This document shows, piece by piece, positions 1 through 7,482 of a DNA stretch of 64,000 nt; the stretch's first letter is position 1, and each line of letters starts with the position of its first letter. The stretch comes from JBDOQU01 sp039839375 (GTDB taxonomy: Bacteria > Pseudomonadota > Alphaproteobacteria > DSM-16000 > Inquilinaceae). The translations under genes were made by a program, and so were the position numbers. The DNA lies in NCBI RefSeq assembly GCF_039839375.1, contig NZ_JBDOQU010000013.1:62001-126000 (forward strand). The letters run 5' to 3'. The notes beneath the pieces were generated by a model. The model was not told where the DNA came from. It worked only from the letters and a program-made list of their open reading frames with translations, and ran no database searches.

Positions 1-1
1 C

Positions 2-358
2 GACACGCGACCTGGCCAACCGCTCGCCGCGCTCTTGCCGCTCGACGCCGACGCACCGGACCGGCTGGATGCGCTCGCCCGCCTGATACGCGGTCTGAGC
101 CGGCCACCCACACCGCCGGACACGCGCCTGACGGCGCAGCGCCGACGCCGCCTCAAGCACATGCTCCAGGCACTCGACGGAACGACATCCGGGGCGAGCT
201 ACCGGGACATCGCCGAAGTCATGTTCGGTGCAGGCCGCGTTGCGTCGGATCCCTGGAAGACCTCAGCACTGCGCGATGCCGCCATCCGTTTGGTCCGCGA
301 CGGACGCAAGATGGTCAGCGGCGGCTATCGCCAGCTCCTGCATCGACGTCGAGCCTGA
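2..358 (+). CDS. DUF2285 domain protein, C-terminal part
   Basis: The frame is open to the left edge of the window, so the gene starts upstream; 118 residues are visible. The end of the protein (an RRRRLKHMLQALDG-like segment, then SYRDIAEVMFG and a basic WKTSALRDAAIRLVRDGRKM stretch) is the DUF2285 pattern, a small helical domain often found beside relaxases and RepA/ParA genes in alphaproteobacterial ICEs. Its biochemical role is not established; the basic C-terminus and the context suggest DNA binding or regulation. A TTG at 35 is the first possible internal start but is unlikely to be the real one. A weak hairpin with a T run follows the stop. Confidence 0.8.
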   Translation, partial: DTRPGQPLAALLPLDADAPDRLDALARLIRGLSRPPTPPDTRLTAQRRRRLKHMLQALDGTTSGASYRDIAEVMFGAGRVASDPWKTSALRDAAIRLVRDGRKMVSGGYRQLLHRRRA

Positions 359-367
359 CCCGGTCCC

Positions 368-393
368 GTGCCCCTGCTTGGGGGTGCGTTTTT
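368..393 (+). terminator. Probable intrinsic terminator after DUF2285 gene
   Basis: A seven-pair stem (368-374 with 381-387, four G-C pairs plus two wobble pairs and a closing G-C) carries a six-base loop and is followed by five T at 389-393. It lies 10 bases after the upstream stop codon. The wobble pairs make it a moderate rather than a strong terminator. Confidence 0.5.
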
Positions 394-499
394 AGGACCA
401 TCATCTTCGCCATCCCCCCGCGCCGCCGCCCTCCGCCAACGTGGCCCTCGTTCACCGTCGCCCTTCGGCGCTGCGAACCGAACCCACGGAGGCCCGATT

Positions 500-784
500 A
501 TGTCCGCCAATCCCACCGGCGTGCCGCAACGATTTCTACGAACCCCCGAAGCCGCCCGTTTCCTCGGTCTGTCCGGCCGGACGCTGGAGAAACATCGCAC
601 CTACGGGACCGGACCCGCCTATCGCAAGCTCGGCGGCCGCGTCGTGTACGCCGTAGAGGATCTCCAGTCCTGGGCCGACCTCGGCGCCAAGAGCTCGACC
701 TCTGATCCGGGCCGCGGCACCGTTCTTCCCGCCAAGCGTCACGATGCCCTGCCGCCGGCTTTCGCCGGTCGTGCGGGCCGCTAA
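500..784 (+). CDS. AlpA/excisionase-like helix-turn-helix protein
   Basis: A 94-residue protein. Residues about 12-60 (RTPEAARFLGLSGRTLEKHR, then a GPAYRKLGGRVVY wing and an EDLQSWA helix) form the MerR-like winged helix-turn-helix of the AlpA/Xis superfamily, which in phages and ICEs acts as excisionase or integrase activator. The ATG at 500 is chosen because ACGGAGG lies at 486-492 and homology begins just after it, although the frame stays open upstream. It stands 18 bases before repA and probably shares its transcript. Role as an excision or transfer regulator is inferred from the family and position; the residues after about 65 are low in complexity and poorly conserved in appearance. 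Confidence 0.8.
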   Translation: MSANPTGVPQRFLRTPEAARFLGLSGRTLEKHRTYGTGPAYRKLGGRVVYAVEDLQSWADLGAKSSTSDPGRGTVLPAKRHDALPPAFAGRAGR

Positions 785-802
785 CCGTCGGGCGCTCATC
801 CC

Positions 803-1687
803 ATGGCGGCACGACCTCGCCCGATGTCCGAGCGCGAACAGCTCGACCTGTTTCGAGCGCTCCCCGGCGATCTCGCGCCCCGCGACGCGCAGGACCTTAT
901 GGCCTACCCGTTCTTCTCCCTTGCCAAGTCGAAACGCCTGGCGCCGATCGATTTCAAGGCAGGGTCGATCGTCATCCGCGTCGAGGCGGTGCCTGAGCAC
1001 GGCATGGCGACCATCTGGGATGCCGACGTGCTGATCTGGGCCGCGAGCCAGATCGTCGAGGCCCGCGACGCCGGCCTACGGCCATCGCGGCTGATGGGCG
1101 CAAGACCCTACGAGATCCTGAACTTCATCGGCCGCGGCGTCTCCCTGCGAGACTACGACCGCCTGAAGGCCGCGCTCGACCGGCTGCAATCCACCACCAT
1201 CGCGACCTCGATCCGCCAGCCGACCGAACGGCGGCTGCATCGCTTCTCCTGGATCAACGAGTGGAAGGAAAAAGCCGACGATCGCGGCCGTCCACTCGGC
1301 CTCGAGCTGATCGTTCCCGACTGGTTCTACGCCGCCGTCCTAGACGACGCGCTCGTGCTGACGATCGACCGCGCCTATTTCGATCTGACCGGCGGCCTGG
1401 AGCGCTGGCTCTATCGGCTCGTGCGCAAGCATGGCGGCCGGCAAGAGTTCGGCTGGAGCTTCGACTTCATCCATCTCCACGCCAAGTCGGGCAGCCTCTC
1501 GCCTCTGAAGCACTTCGCCTACGACTTGCGCGACATCGTCCGTCGCCAGGCGCTGCCTGGCTATCGCCTGACGATCGAGCGCCCGTCCAGCGGACCCGAA
1601 CGCCTCTCCTTCGCTCCGACCGGTCTGCCGTCTTTTGGCACACAGTGCCGCCGCCGCGCCAACGCCCGCCCTGGGGATAAGCTGTGA
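803..1687 (+). CDS. repA: RPA-family replication initiator protein A
   Basis: A 294-residue protein matching the plasmid replication initiator RPA family throughout: an N-terminal DLMAYPFFSLAKSKR segment, a central MGARPYEILNFIGRG region and a LERWLYRLVRKHGG motif near residue 200. Known role: binding iterons to open an origin and recruit host replication proteins. Here the initiator sits inside an ICE, immediately upstream of three iteron-like repeats and parA, so an autonomous replication phase of the excised circle is plausible. The start is uncertain: ATG 803 has no clear ribosome site, and ATG 824 (MSEREQLDLF) is a good alternative. Length is normal for the family and the gene looks intact. 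Confidence 0.88.
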   Translation: MAARPRPMSEREQLDLFRALPGDLAPRDAQDLMAYPFFSLAKSKRLAPIDFKAGSIVIRVEAVPEHGMATIWDADVLIWAASQIVEARDAGLRPSRLMGARPYEILNFIGRGVSLRDYDRLKAALDRLQSTTIATSIRQPTERRLHRFSWINEWKEKADDRGRPLGLELIVPDWFYAAVLDDALVLTIDRAYFDLTGGLERWLYRLVRKHGGRQEFGWSFDFIHLHAKSGSLSPLKHFAYDLRDIVRRQALPGYRLTIERPSSGPERLSFAPTGLPSFGTQCRRRANARPGDKL

Positions 1688-1693
1688 ATCGTC

Positions 1694-1757
1694 TCGTGCT
1701 ATCGAGGACCGCCCCTGTCGTGCCATCGGGGACCCGATCCTCGTGCTATCGGGGACC
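1694..1757. repeat. Three iteron-like 17-bp direct repeats (candidate oriV)
   Basis: Near-identical copies of TCGTGCTATCGGGGACC start at 1694 (one mismatch), 1718 (one mismatch) and 1741 (exact), spaced 24 and 23 bases apart, about two helical turns. They fall directly after the RPA-family initiator stop codon. Such spacing next to a rep gene is typical of initiator-binding iterons. Whether they form a working origin is inference. Confidence 0.7.
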
Positions 1758-1797
1758 GAAATCGCTGGTTCCACTCGCAATTTCAGAGACTTGCGGC

Positions 1798-1831
1798 TTC
1801 CGTAACTTCTCTAACCTAGATTCCTACGGAA
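1798..1831. promoter_or_regulatory. Inverted repeat upstream of parA, possible partition site or operator
   Basis: TTCCGTA at 1798-1804 is matched by its inverted copy TACGGAA at 1825-1831 across a 20-base AT-richer spacer; a shorter TTCC-TAC-GGAA palindrome lies at 1821-1831. It is 67 bases before the parA start, in the only gap between repA and parA, so binding by ParA, its small partner or RepA is possible. Function is not shown. Confidence 0.4.
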
Positions 1832-1898
1832 TCTTTCTAACGCGCCCCCCGTTCTGCCCGCCTGCGGATAACCGGCAAGCTGCCGCCCGGAGCGCGTC

Positions 1899-2537
1899 AT
1901 GATCGTCGCGCTCCTCAACCAGAAGGGCGGGGTCGGCAAGACGACGCTTGCCCTTCATCTCGCCGGGGAGTGGGCCGGGAGAGGAAAGCGTGTCACGCTG
2001 ATCGACGCGGACCCGCAGGGCTCGGCTCTCGACTGGTCCGAGCAGCGCGCCCGCGAGGACCTGCCGCGCCCGTTTGGCGTCGTCGGTCTCGCCCGCGATA
2101 CGCTCCACCGCGAGGCGCCGGAGCTGGCGCGCGGCGTCGACCACATCGTCATCGACGGACCACCCCGGGTCGCCGGGCTGATGCGCTCGGCGCTGCTTTC
2201 CGCCGACCTCGTCCTCATACCCGTGCAGCCGTCGCCTTTCGACGGCTGGGCGTCCGCCGAGATGCTGCGCCTGGTCGAGGAGGCGCGCGTGTACCGTCCG
2301 CAACTCGCCGTGCGGTTCGTCCTGAACCGCTGCGCCGCCCGCACCGTCATCGCCCGGGAAACGGCCGAGACGCTGGCTGACCATGATCCCCCGGTGCTCG
2401 CCACGACGATCGGCCAGCGCGTCACCTTCGCCGACACGGCGCGGTCCGGACGGCTCGTCTCCGAGATCAATCAGCGCAGTCCCGCCGCCCGCGAGATCGC
2501 GGCCCTCGCTCGCGAGATCGACGGGCTGGCGCCGTGA
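1899..2537 (+). CDS. parA: ParA-family partition ATPase
   Basis: A 212-residue ATPase with the deviant Walker A motif KGGVGKTT at residues 9-16, IDADPQG at 35-41 and the Walker B-like VIDGPPR at 84-90. It is the short ParA type without an N-terminal DNA-binding domain, common on plasmids and ICEs of alphaproteobacteria. Role: ATP-dependent positioning or stabilisation of the element DNA together with a small DNA-binding partner, here probably the next gene, whose GTG start overlaps the parA stop codon. It lies downstream of the iteron region and begins a tightly coupled series that runs through the TraF-like peptidase. Confidence 0.9.
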   Translation: MIVALLNQKGGVGKTTLALHLAGEWAGRGKRVTLIDADPQGSALDWSEQRAREDLPRPFGVVGLARDTLHREAPELARGVDHIVIDGPPRVAGLMRSALLSADLVLIPVQPSPFDGWASAEMLRLVEEARVYRPQLAVRFVLNRCAARTVIARETAETLADHDPPVLATTIGQRVTFADTARSGRLVSEINQRSPAAREIAALAREIDGLAP

Positions 2538-2788
2538 CCAAGCCGTCGACCACGCCCGGCTTCGCCCGCCGCCCCGCCGATCCGGAGCACTGGATCAAGG
2601 CCGGGGAGTCCACCACAGTAGCCCCCAAGGGCGACACCTTCACCGCCCGGCTGACCATCGACGTCACACCGGAGCTGCGCGGGCGCATCAAGATCGCCGC
2701 CTTCGGGCGCGGCACCACCGTCGCGGACATGCTGCGCGAGTTGCTCTCGCAATCCTTTCCCGACCCTTCCGGAGACCATCATGACTAG
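2534..2788 (+). CDS. Small probable partner of ParA (ribbon-helix-helix-like)
   Basis: An 84-residue protein starting at GTG 2534 and overlapping parA by four bases, a sign of translational coupling. The second half (TFTARLTIDVTPELRGRIKI, then a helical GTTVADMLRELL segment) resembles a ribbon-helix-helix fold: a short beta strand followed by two helices. Small RHH proteins encoded next to short ParA ATPases usually serve as the centromere-binding component and autorepressor. I do not recognise a named family with certainty, so the ParB-like role is inferred from position and predicted fold. Confidence 0.7.
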   Translation: MTKPSTTPGFARRPADPEHWIKAGESTTVAPKGDTFTARLTIDVTPELRGRIKIAAFGRGTTVADMLRELLSQSFPDPSGDHHD

Positions 2789-3302
2789 CCAAGCCGCCAT
2801 ACCGGCGAGCGCGGGACGGCAACCTGCGTCCGCCCTCCCGCCGTTTACCACCCAGGTCGAACTGACCTGGGTCGAGAAGAAGATCGAGCATTGGATCCGG
2901 TTCGGCCATCCCGTCCATGAGCAGATCCTGGACCGTCGCCGGCGCATCGTCAGCTTCGCGCCTGACGCAATCTTTGCGTTCGTCCGATGGGCGTCGAACG
3001 ACTTCGGGACCATCATCTCGCGTATCGACATCGTGCGGGCGATCGGGCCAGGTGAAGCGCATCAGACGCTCCCCTTCGTGCGTCCCGGCGGCGAGATCCT
3101 CCTCCGCGCGGACGGCTGGCCGAAGGTCGAGCGCGTGCTCCAGGCCATCGACGCTGTCGAGGCGTTGGACCTCGATCCGGCCGATGTCGCCCCGGATCAC
3201 TGGCGTCACGTCCACAACCGCCTGACCGCTGGGCACGAGCCCCGCAGCTACTCATGCGAGCGCCACGACGCATGGCTCAAGCGCCGGAGGGCGGAGCCAT
3301 GA
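2781..3302 (+). CDS. DUF2840 domain protein
   Basis: A 173-residue protein of the DUF2840 type, recognised by its start region with a FTTQVELTWVEKKIEHWIRFG segment split around residue 30, the RRRRIVSFAPDAIFAFVRW-like middle and a late LDLDPADVAPDHWRHVHNRL-like end. It overlaps the previous gene by eight bases and the TraF-like peptidase gene by four, so all are translated together. DUF2840 genes occur almost only in conjugative modules between parA and traF; their function is unknown. No signal peptide or membrane segment is visible, so it is probably cytoplasmic. Confidence 0.8.
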   Translation: MTSQAAIPASAGRQPASALPPFTTQVELTWVEKKIEHWIRFGHPVHEQILDRRRRIVSFAPDAIFAFVRWASNDFGTIISRIDIVRAIGPGEAHQTLPFVRPGGEILLRADGWPKVERVLQAIDAVEALDLDPADVAPDHWRHVHNRLTAGHEPRSYSCERHDAWLKRRRAEP

Positions 3303-3844
3303 CCCGTCTTGTCTGGGCCTTCGGCACCCTGGTCGCCACCTCGCTGGTCGCGGTCTCGACCTATGTCGATACGCCGACCAAGCTCATCTGGAACGCCTCA
3401 GCCAGCACGCCGATCGGGCTCTACGCCGTGCAGCCGATCGAGCGACTGGAGGTCACCGACCTTGTCGCGGTCGATCCGCCGGAGCCGATGGCGAGCTTCC
3501 TTGCCGACGGCGGTTATCTGCCGCCCGGCGTGCCGCTCCTGAAGCGGGTCGCGGGTCTGCCGCGACAGGAGGTCTGTCGGGTCAGCGTCACCATCACGGT
3601 GGATCGGGTCGCGATGGGCCAGGCTCGCGAGACCGACAGGTTCGGTCGGCCAATGCCCGGATGGCAGGGCTGCCGCCGCATCGCGGATGGCGAGGTCTTC
3701 CTGATGAACTGGGAAGTCTCGGACAGCCTTGACGGCCGCTATTTCGGGCCAATCCCCGCCACTTCGATCATCGGTCGAGCGGTGCCGCTCTGGACCGATG
3801 AGAACGGCCGCGGCCGCTTCGAATGGCGCGCGCAGACGCGCTGA
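3299..3844 (+). CDS. traF: TraF-like S26 family signal peptidase
   Basis: A 181-residue conjugative protease. An N-terminal membrane segment spans about residues 5-22; the serine box follows (S36 in SASTPIG, with the S-x-P-x-G pattern) and the general-base lysine is K82 in LLKRVAGLP, giving the Ser/Lys dyad of family S26. Known role in RP4-like systems: maturation and cyclisation of the TrbC pilin in the inner membrane. A trbC gene is present at 24180 in this element, fitting that role. The start at 3299 overlaps the previous stop as ATGA; an upstream in-frame ATG at 3254 would add a stretch inside the preceding gene and is less likely. Confidence 0.88.
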   Translation: MTRLVWAFGTLVATSLVAVSTYVDTPTKLIWNASASTPIGLYAVQPIERLEVTDLVAVDPPEPMASFLADGGYLPPGVPLLKRVAGLPRQEVCRVSVTITVDRVAMGQARETDRFGRPMPGWQGCRRIADGEVFLMNWEVSDSLDGRYFGPIPATSIIGRAVPLWTDENGRGRFEWRAQTR

Positions 3845-3901
3845 TCAGCGCGTCGATCGGCACCGTCAACTTCTCCCCCAGCAAGCAGAAAGGACAAAGC
3901 C

Positions 3902-4237
3902 ATGGCACAGATCGGAGACTTCACCCGCACCGAGACCGGCTATTCCGGCCGCATTAGAACACTCGGATTCGACGTCGAACTCGCCATTGTTCCCGCCGAG
4001 CCCTCGGACGCCGAGAACGCGCCCGACTTCCGTGTTCACATCGGCCAGGAGGACGGCCCTGAGATCGGCGCCGGCTGGAAACGGGTGGGCGAGAAGGCCG
4101 GTGATTACGTCTCGCTGGCGATCGACGATCCCGCTCTTCCGCAACCGATCCGCGCCAACCTGTTCCGGACCGGTGCCGACGGAAACGGCTGGTCGCTGCA
4201 CTGGAACCGTCCCTCCAAGCGCGCGGAGCGGGACTGA
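3902..4237 (+). CDS. DUF736 domain protein
   Basis: A 111-residue protein matching DUF736 along its length: the MAQIGDFT start, a GYSGRIRTL segment, a DFRVHIGQEDGPEIGAGW core and a WSLHWNRP end. These small proteins of unknown function are found in conjugative elements of alphaproteobacteria, usually between traF and the transglycosylase gene as here. A purine-rich AGAAAGGAC ribosome site lies about ten bases before the ATG. The 57-base gap to traF and three-base gap to the next gene suggest one transcript. Single-stranded DNA or nucleoprotein handling has been suggested for such proteins, but nothing in this sequence proves it. Confidence 0.85.
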   Translation: MAQIGDFTRTETGYSGRIRTLGFDVELAIVPAEPSDAENAPDFRVHIGQEDGPEIGAGWKRVGEKAGDYVSLAIDDPALPQPIRANLFRTGADGNGWSLHWNRPSKRAERD

Positions 4238-4240
4238 ACG

Positions 4241-5014
4241 ATGTCGCGCTTCGACATGCGATATCGGGATCTTGCGACCGTCGGGCTGGCGCGCGCCGCC
4301 CGAACGGCCGCACTCCTTCTCCTTTCCGGCCTCGTCTCGGCAGCCGCGCCGCCGGTCGCCACGCTGGCGCAGAGCGCGCCGGTGGAGCGACCGGTTCCGG
4401 CCGATCCCTACGCGGCCCACATCGCGGAAGCCTCGCACCGCTTCGGCATCCCGGAGGCATGGATCCGTGCCATCATGCGCGTCGAAAGCGCCGGCCAGGT
4501 GCGTGCGATTTCATCCGCCGGCGCCATGGGGCTGATGCAGGTCATGCCGGGGACATGGGCCGAGCTGCGGGCACGATACGGCCTCGGCAGCGATCCCTAT
4601 GACCCGCGCGAGAACATCCTGGCGGGCACCGCTTACCTGCGCGAGATGCACGACCGTTACGGCGCGCCCGGCTTCCTCGCGGCCTACAACGCCGGTCCTC
4701 GCCGCTACGAACAACATCTCACGGGCCGTCCGCTTCCGGCGGAAACGCGGGCCTATCTCGCCACGCTCGCGCCTCTTGTCGGTGGCCGTGACCTCACAGC
4801 CTCGGTCGCGGTCGCCGCCGTCGATCCCGACGCATGGCGACGCTCGCCACTGTTCGTCCGCCGCGTTTCGATCACCAAGGCTGTCGATCCTATGCGCTCC
4901 GACGGTCAATCGGAGGATGCTCCAGCGGCGGCATCCGTCACAGACTCCGACACGATCGCGCCGCAGCCCGATGGCCTGTTCGTCGCCAGGTCGCGCACGG
5001 GACAGCCGCAATGA
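4241..5014 (+). CDS. VirB1-like lytic transglycosylase
   Basis: A 257-residue protein with a hydrophobic signal or anchor (about residues 20-45) and an SLT domain at residues 55-175. The catalytic glutamate is E82 in MRVESAG; the family motifs GLMQVMP (97-103) and AYNAGP (148-153) are intact. Role: local opening of peptidoglycan in the periplasm so that the conjugation channel can be assembled. It sits between the DUF736 gene and the relaxase, as in related ICEs. The C-terminal 80 residues are not part of the enzyme domain and look disordered. Confidence 0.9.
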   Translation: MSRFDMRYRDLATVGLARAARTAALLLLSGLVSAAAPPVATLAQSAPVERPVPADPYAAHIAEASHRFGIPEAWIRAIMRVESAGQVRAISSAGAMGLMQVMPGTWAELRARYGLGSDPYDPRENILAGTAYLREMHDRYGAPGFLAAYNAGPRRYEQHLTGRPLPAETRAYLATLAPLVGGRDLTASVAVAAVDPDAWRRSPLFVRRVSITKAVDPMRSDGQSEDAPAAASVTDSDTIAPQPDGLFVARSRTGQPQ

Positions 5015-5265
5015 GCACCGGGTTCCGGCATCGCATCATGGCGTGGATACGCGGATCGTGGAGTGTGTTGAGGCGGGGGGTGGGGAGCACGACCGAACGA
5101 TGGCAAGATAAAAGAGGCTCGCCGGTCGTCATCCAAGCCATTGAGATGGCTTGTCTTTCGGCGTGCCTATCGGTCGGGTCGCGTGCCGCGACTGAGGAAT
5201 TCTCCAGTGATTCCAATGCAGTTTCCGGCACTGTAGCCGGCCCCCGTTTGGCAGGGCAGCCATGA
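5011..5265 (+). CDS. Possible 84-residue coupled small protein (unknown)
   Basis: An open frame begins with ATG 5011, overlapping the transglycosylase stop as ATGA, and ends at 5265, overlapping the relaxase start as ATGA. Overlap at both ends looks like translational coupling and is the main argument for a real gene. Against it, the protein is unrecognised, contains a compositionally dull serine- and alanine-rich second half, and shares its DNA with a hairpin that could belong to the transfer origin. It has a basic, tryptophan-containing N-terminal half (two tryptophans near residues 12 and 17). Treat as hypothetical. Confidence 0.45.
   Translation: MSTGFRHRIMAWIRGSWSVLRRGVGSTTERWQDKRGSPVVIQAIEMACLSACLSVGSRAATEEFSSDSNAVSGTVAGPRLAGQP
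5134..5153. other. Perfect hairpin before the relaxase gene, candidate oriT element
   Basis: CAAGCCAT (5134-5141) and ATGGCTTG (5146-5153) form an eight-pair perfect stem with the loop TGAG, about 110 bases before the relaxase start in the lowest-GC stretch of this area. Transfer origins often lie beside the relaxase gene and carry such inverted repeats near the nick. No match to the RP4-type nick consensus was seen, so this is a candidate only. Confidence 0.4.
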
Positions 5266-7034
5266 GCGAGGGCGATAGCGATTTTCGCGTTCGGCCAGGG
5301 CGCATCCGCAGCACGCGCGTGCCGAGGGCCAAGAGCTTCATCAACAAGGTGCTGCACGCCGCCAAACGGGCTGGTCATGCCAATGGCGTGTCCAGCTCGG
5401 GGCCGAAGACCGGGCGATCGCCCGCTTTCGGCCGCTCCAGTTTCGGGCGTGGCCGGATCAACTTCAGCCGGAATCGTCTCTTTTCCTCCAGCCGGCGTGT
5501 CGTTGTCGCCGCTCGGATTGGCCGGCATTCCGGCAAGGCGTTTCGATCAGCCCCGCTGTCCGCGCACCTGTCCTATTTGAAGCGCGACGGCGTGACCCGT
5601 GACGGCGAGAGGGCGGCGATGTTCGACGCGGGCACCGACCGCGCCGACGACCTGGCCTTCGCCGAACGCTCGAAGGAGGACCGGCACCACTTTCGCTTCA
5701 TCGTCTCGCCCGAGGACGCCGGCGAGATGACCGACCTTCGCGCCTTCACGCGCGACCTCGCCAAGCAGATGGAAACCGACCTTGGCTCCCGGCTCGACTG
5801 GGTCGCCGTCGATCACTGGAACACCGACAATCCGCACGTCCACTTGTTGGTGCGGGGCGTCGCCGACACCGGCGCGGACCTCGTGATCTCGCGCGATTAC
5901 ATCAGCCGTGGCATGCGCTCACGCGCCGAAGAGCTCGCGTCGATCGAACTCGGGCCACGACCCGAGCACGAAATCCGCAACGCCCTGGCGAGAGAGATCA
6001 CCGCCGAGCGTTGGACGCGGCTCGATGTGGAGATCCGCATCGCTGCCGATGCGACCGGGCACATCGACCTGCGCCCCGAGGCACATGGCCCGACCGATCC
6101 AGAAGGTCGAAGCCTTATGGTTGGCCGGGTCCAGCACCTGGAAAAGATGGGCCTCGCCACTCCGGCTGGGCCGGGCGAATGGGTGATCGGCCTTGAAGCT
6201 GAACGTTCGCTGCGCGACCTCGGTATGCGCGGCGATATCATCAAGACGATGCACCGGGCGTTCGCCGAGCGAGGCGAGGATCGCGGCGTCGCTGATTATG
6301 TGATCGATGCAGGGGTGAGCGGCTCGCCGATCATCGGGCGTCTGGTGGACAAGGGCCTTCAGAACGAACTGACCGGCGAAGCCTATGCCGTCATCGACGG
6401 CACCGACGGCCGCGCCCACCATGTTCGCTTCCGGGGCATCGAGGCGTTCGAACACTCGCCGCCGCTTGGCGGCATCGTCGAGGTCCGCCGCTTCGGCGGG
6501 CCGCAGGACGAACGTCCAACGCTAGTGCTCGCCAATCGCTCTGACTTCGACCTGAAGCGACAGATCACGGCAATGGGCGCGACATGGCTCGATCACCGGC
6601 TCGTCGAACGTGACCCGACACCGCTCGCGATGGGCGGCTTCGGCCGCGAGGTTCGCGAAGCGATGCCGGCTCGCGCCGAGCATCTCGCCGAGCAAGGGTT
6701 CGCTCGCCGACAAGGCGAGCGCGTCATTCTGCAGCGCGGTCTCCTAAGCGCCCTGAGCCGTCGTGATCTGGACGCCGCCGCGGCGAAGCTCTCGGCCGAC
6801 AACGGCCTGCCGCATCTGAAGACTGCGGCTGGCGAGCACATCGCTGGCGTCTATCGTCAGCGCCTCAATCTCACATCCGGCCGCTTCGCGATGATCGACA
6901 ACGGCCTCGGCTTCCAGCTCGTGCCGTGGTCGCCGCCGCTCGAGAAGAAGCTCGGCCAGCACATCGCCGGCATCGCAAGGAACGGGGGCGAAATCGAATG
7001 GAGCTTCGGCCGCAAACGGGAGCTGGGACGATAG
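5262..7034 (+). CDS. MOBP-type relaxase/mobilisation nuclease (DUF3363-like)
   Basis: A 590-residue VirD2/TraI-like relaxase. The metal-binding three-histidine signature is clear: HHFRFIVSP at residues 142-150 and HWNTDNPHVH at 185-194. Y105 in AHLSYLKRDG is the likely nicking tyrosine. After the relaxase domain (to about 200) comes a long DUF3363-like region typical of alphaproteobacterial ICE relaxases. Role: cuts one strand at oriT, stays covalently bound to its 5' end and pilots it to the TraG coupling protein. The basic, serine-rich first 90 residues are common in the group. It is the last gene of the left core; cargo DNA begins within about 150 bases of its stop. Confidence 0.9.
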   Translation: MSEGDSDFRVRPGRIRSTRVPRAKSFINKVLHAAKRAGHANGVSSSGPKTGRSPAFGRSSFGRGRINFSRNRLFSSSRRVVVAARIGRHSGKAFRSAPLSAHLSYLKRDGVTRDGERAAMFDAGTDRADDLAFAERSKEDRHHFRFIVSPEDAGEMTDLRAFTRDLAKQMETDLGSRLDWVAVDHWNTDNPHVHLLVRGVADTGADLVISRDYISRGMRSRAEELASIELGPRPEHEIRNALAREITAERWTRLDVEIRIAADATGHIDLRPEAHGPTDPEGRSLMVGRVQHLEKMGLATPAGPGEWVIGLEAERSLRDLGMRGDIIKTMHRAFAERGEDRGVADYVIDAGVSGSPIIGRLVDKGLQNELTGEAYAVIDGTDGRAHHVRFRGIEAFEHSPPLGGIVEVRRFGGPQDERPTLVLANRSDFDLKRQITAMGATWLDHRLVERDPTPLAMGGFGREVREAMPARAEHLAEQGFARRQGERVILQRGLLSALSRRDLDAAAAKLSADNGLPHLKTAAGEHIAGVYRQRLNLTSGRFAMIDNGLGFQLVPWSPPLEKKLGQHIAGIARNGGEIEWSFGRKRELGR

Positions 7035-7080
7035 GCCTCCGCTGTCGGATAGGGGTGGGTGGAAACCGGACCTCAGGTGC

Positions 7081-7131
7081 GTCGCAAAAGTTCGTCGCGA
7101 AATACGAACTTTCGCGAGTGACATTTGCGAC
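7081..7131. repeat. Nested inverted repeats at core/cargo boundary
   Basis: The outer pair GTCGCAAA (7081-7088) and TTTGCGAC (7124-7131) encloses an inner pair AAAGTTCG (7087-7094) and CGAACTTT (7105-7112). The structure lies just after the relaxase gene and before a truncated reductase gene, so it may be a recombinase site or a remnant of the event that brought in the cargo; an operator is also possible. Confidence 0.5.
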
Positions 7132-7187
7132 GAGTAAAGCCTTGATGGTCCAAAGGCGGTTAGACTGGCGCGAAACTTAGGCAGGCC

Positions 7188-7457
7188 GTGCGTGAGCGGA
7201 AGGTTCAGGACGGCCCGGACCTGCTGACCCAGGGCAGCGCCGACCTGATCCAGAGCCTGCTTGCCGCCGATCTGGTCGATGTCCTGAAGCTGCTGACCTT
7301 CCCGGTCGTGCTGGGTTCCGGCAAGCGGCTGTTCGGCGACGGGGCAGCGGCCCACGAGCTGAAGCTGGTCGACAGCCGCGTCTCGACCACCGGCGTCATC
7401 ATCACGACCCATCACCGCGACGGCCCGGTCCGCACCGGCACCTTCGCCCTCGACTGA
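7188..7457 (+). pseudogene. Truncated RibD_C/dihydrofolate reductase-like gene, C-terminal half
   Basis: Eighty-nine residues remain of a protein that is normally about 190. Recognisable homology starts near residue 7 (DGPDLLTQGSADLIQSLL) and runs to the end, covering the second half of a RibD C-terminal/DHFR-like domain including LLTFPVVLGSGKRLF. The NADPH-binding N-terminal half is missing and its place is taken by the ICE relaxase region, so the break coincides with the cargo junction. A GTG at 7188 could start translation but the product would lack the fold core. The downstream VOC gene belongs with it: these families are commonly neighbours. Confidence 0.75.
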
Positions 7458-7482
7458 ACCCCGACCGAAAAGGAGACACGCC

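Noticed and set aside
1694..1757. CRISPR array
   Set aside because: Only three 17-bp units with 6-7 base gaps, no spacers of CRISPR size and no cas genes; they fit iterons.
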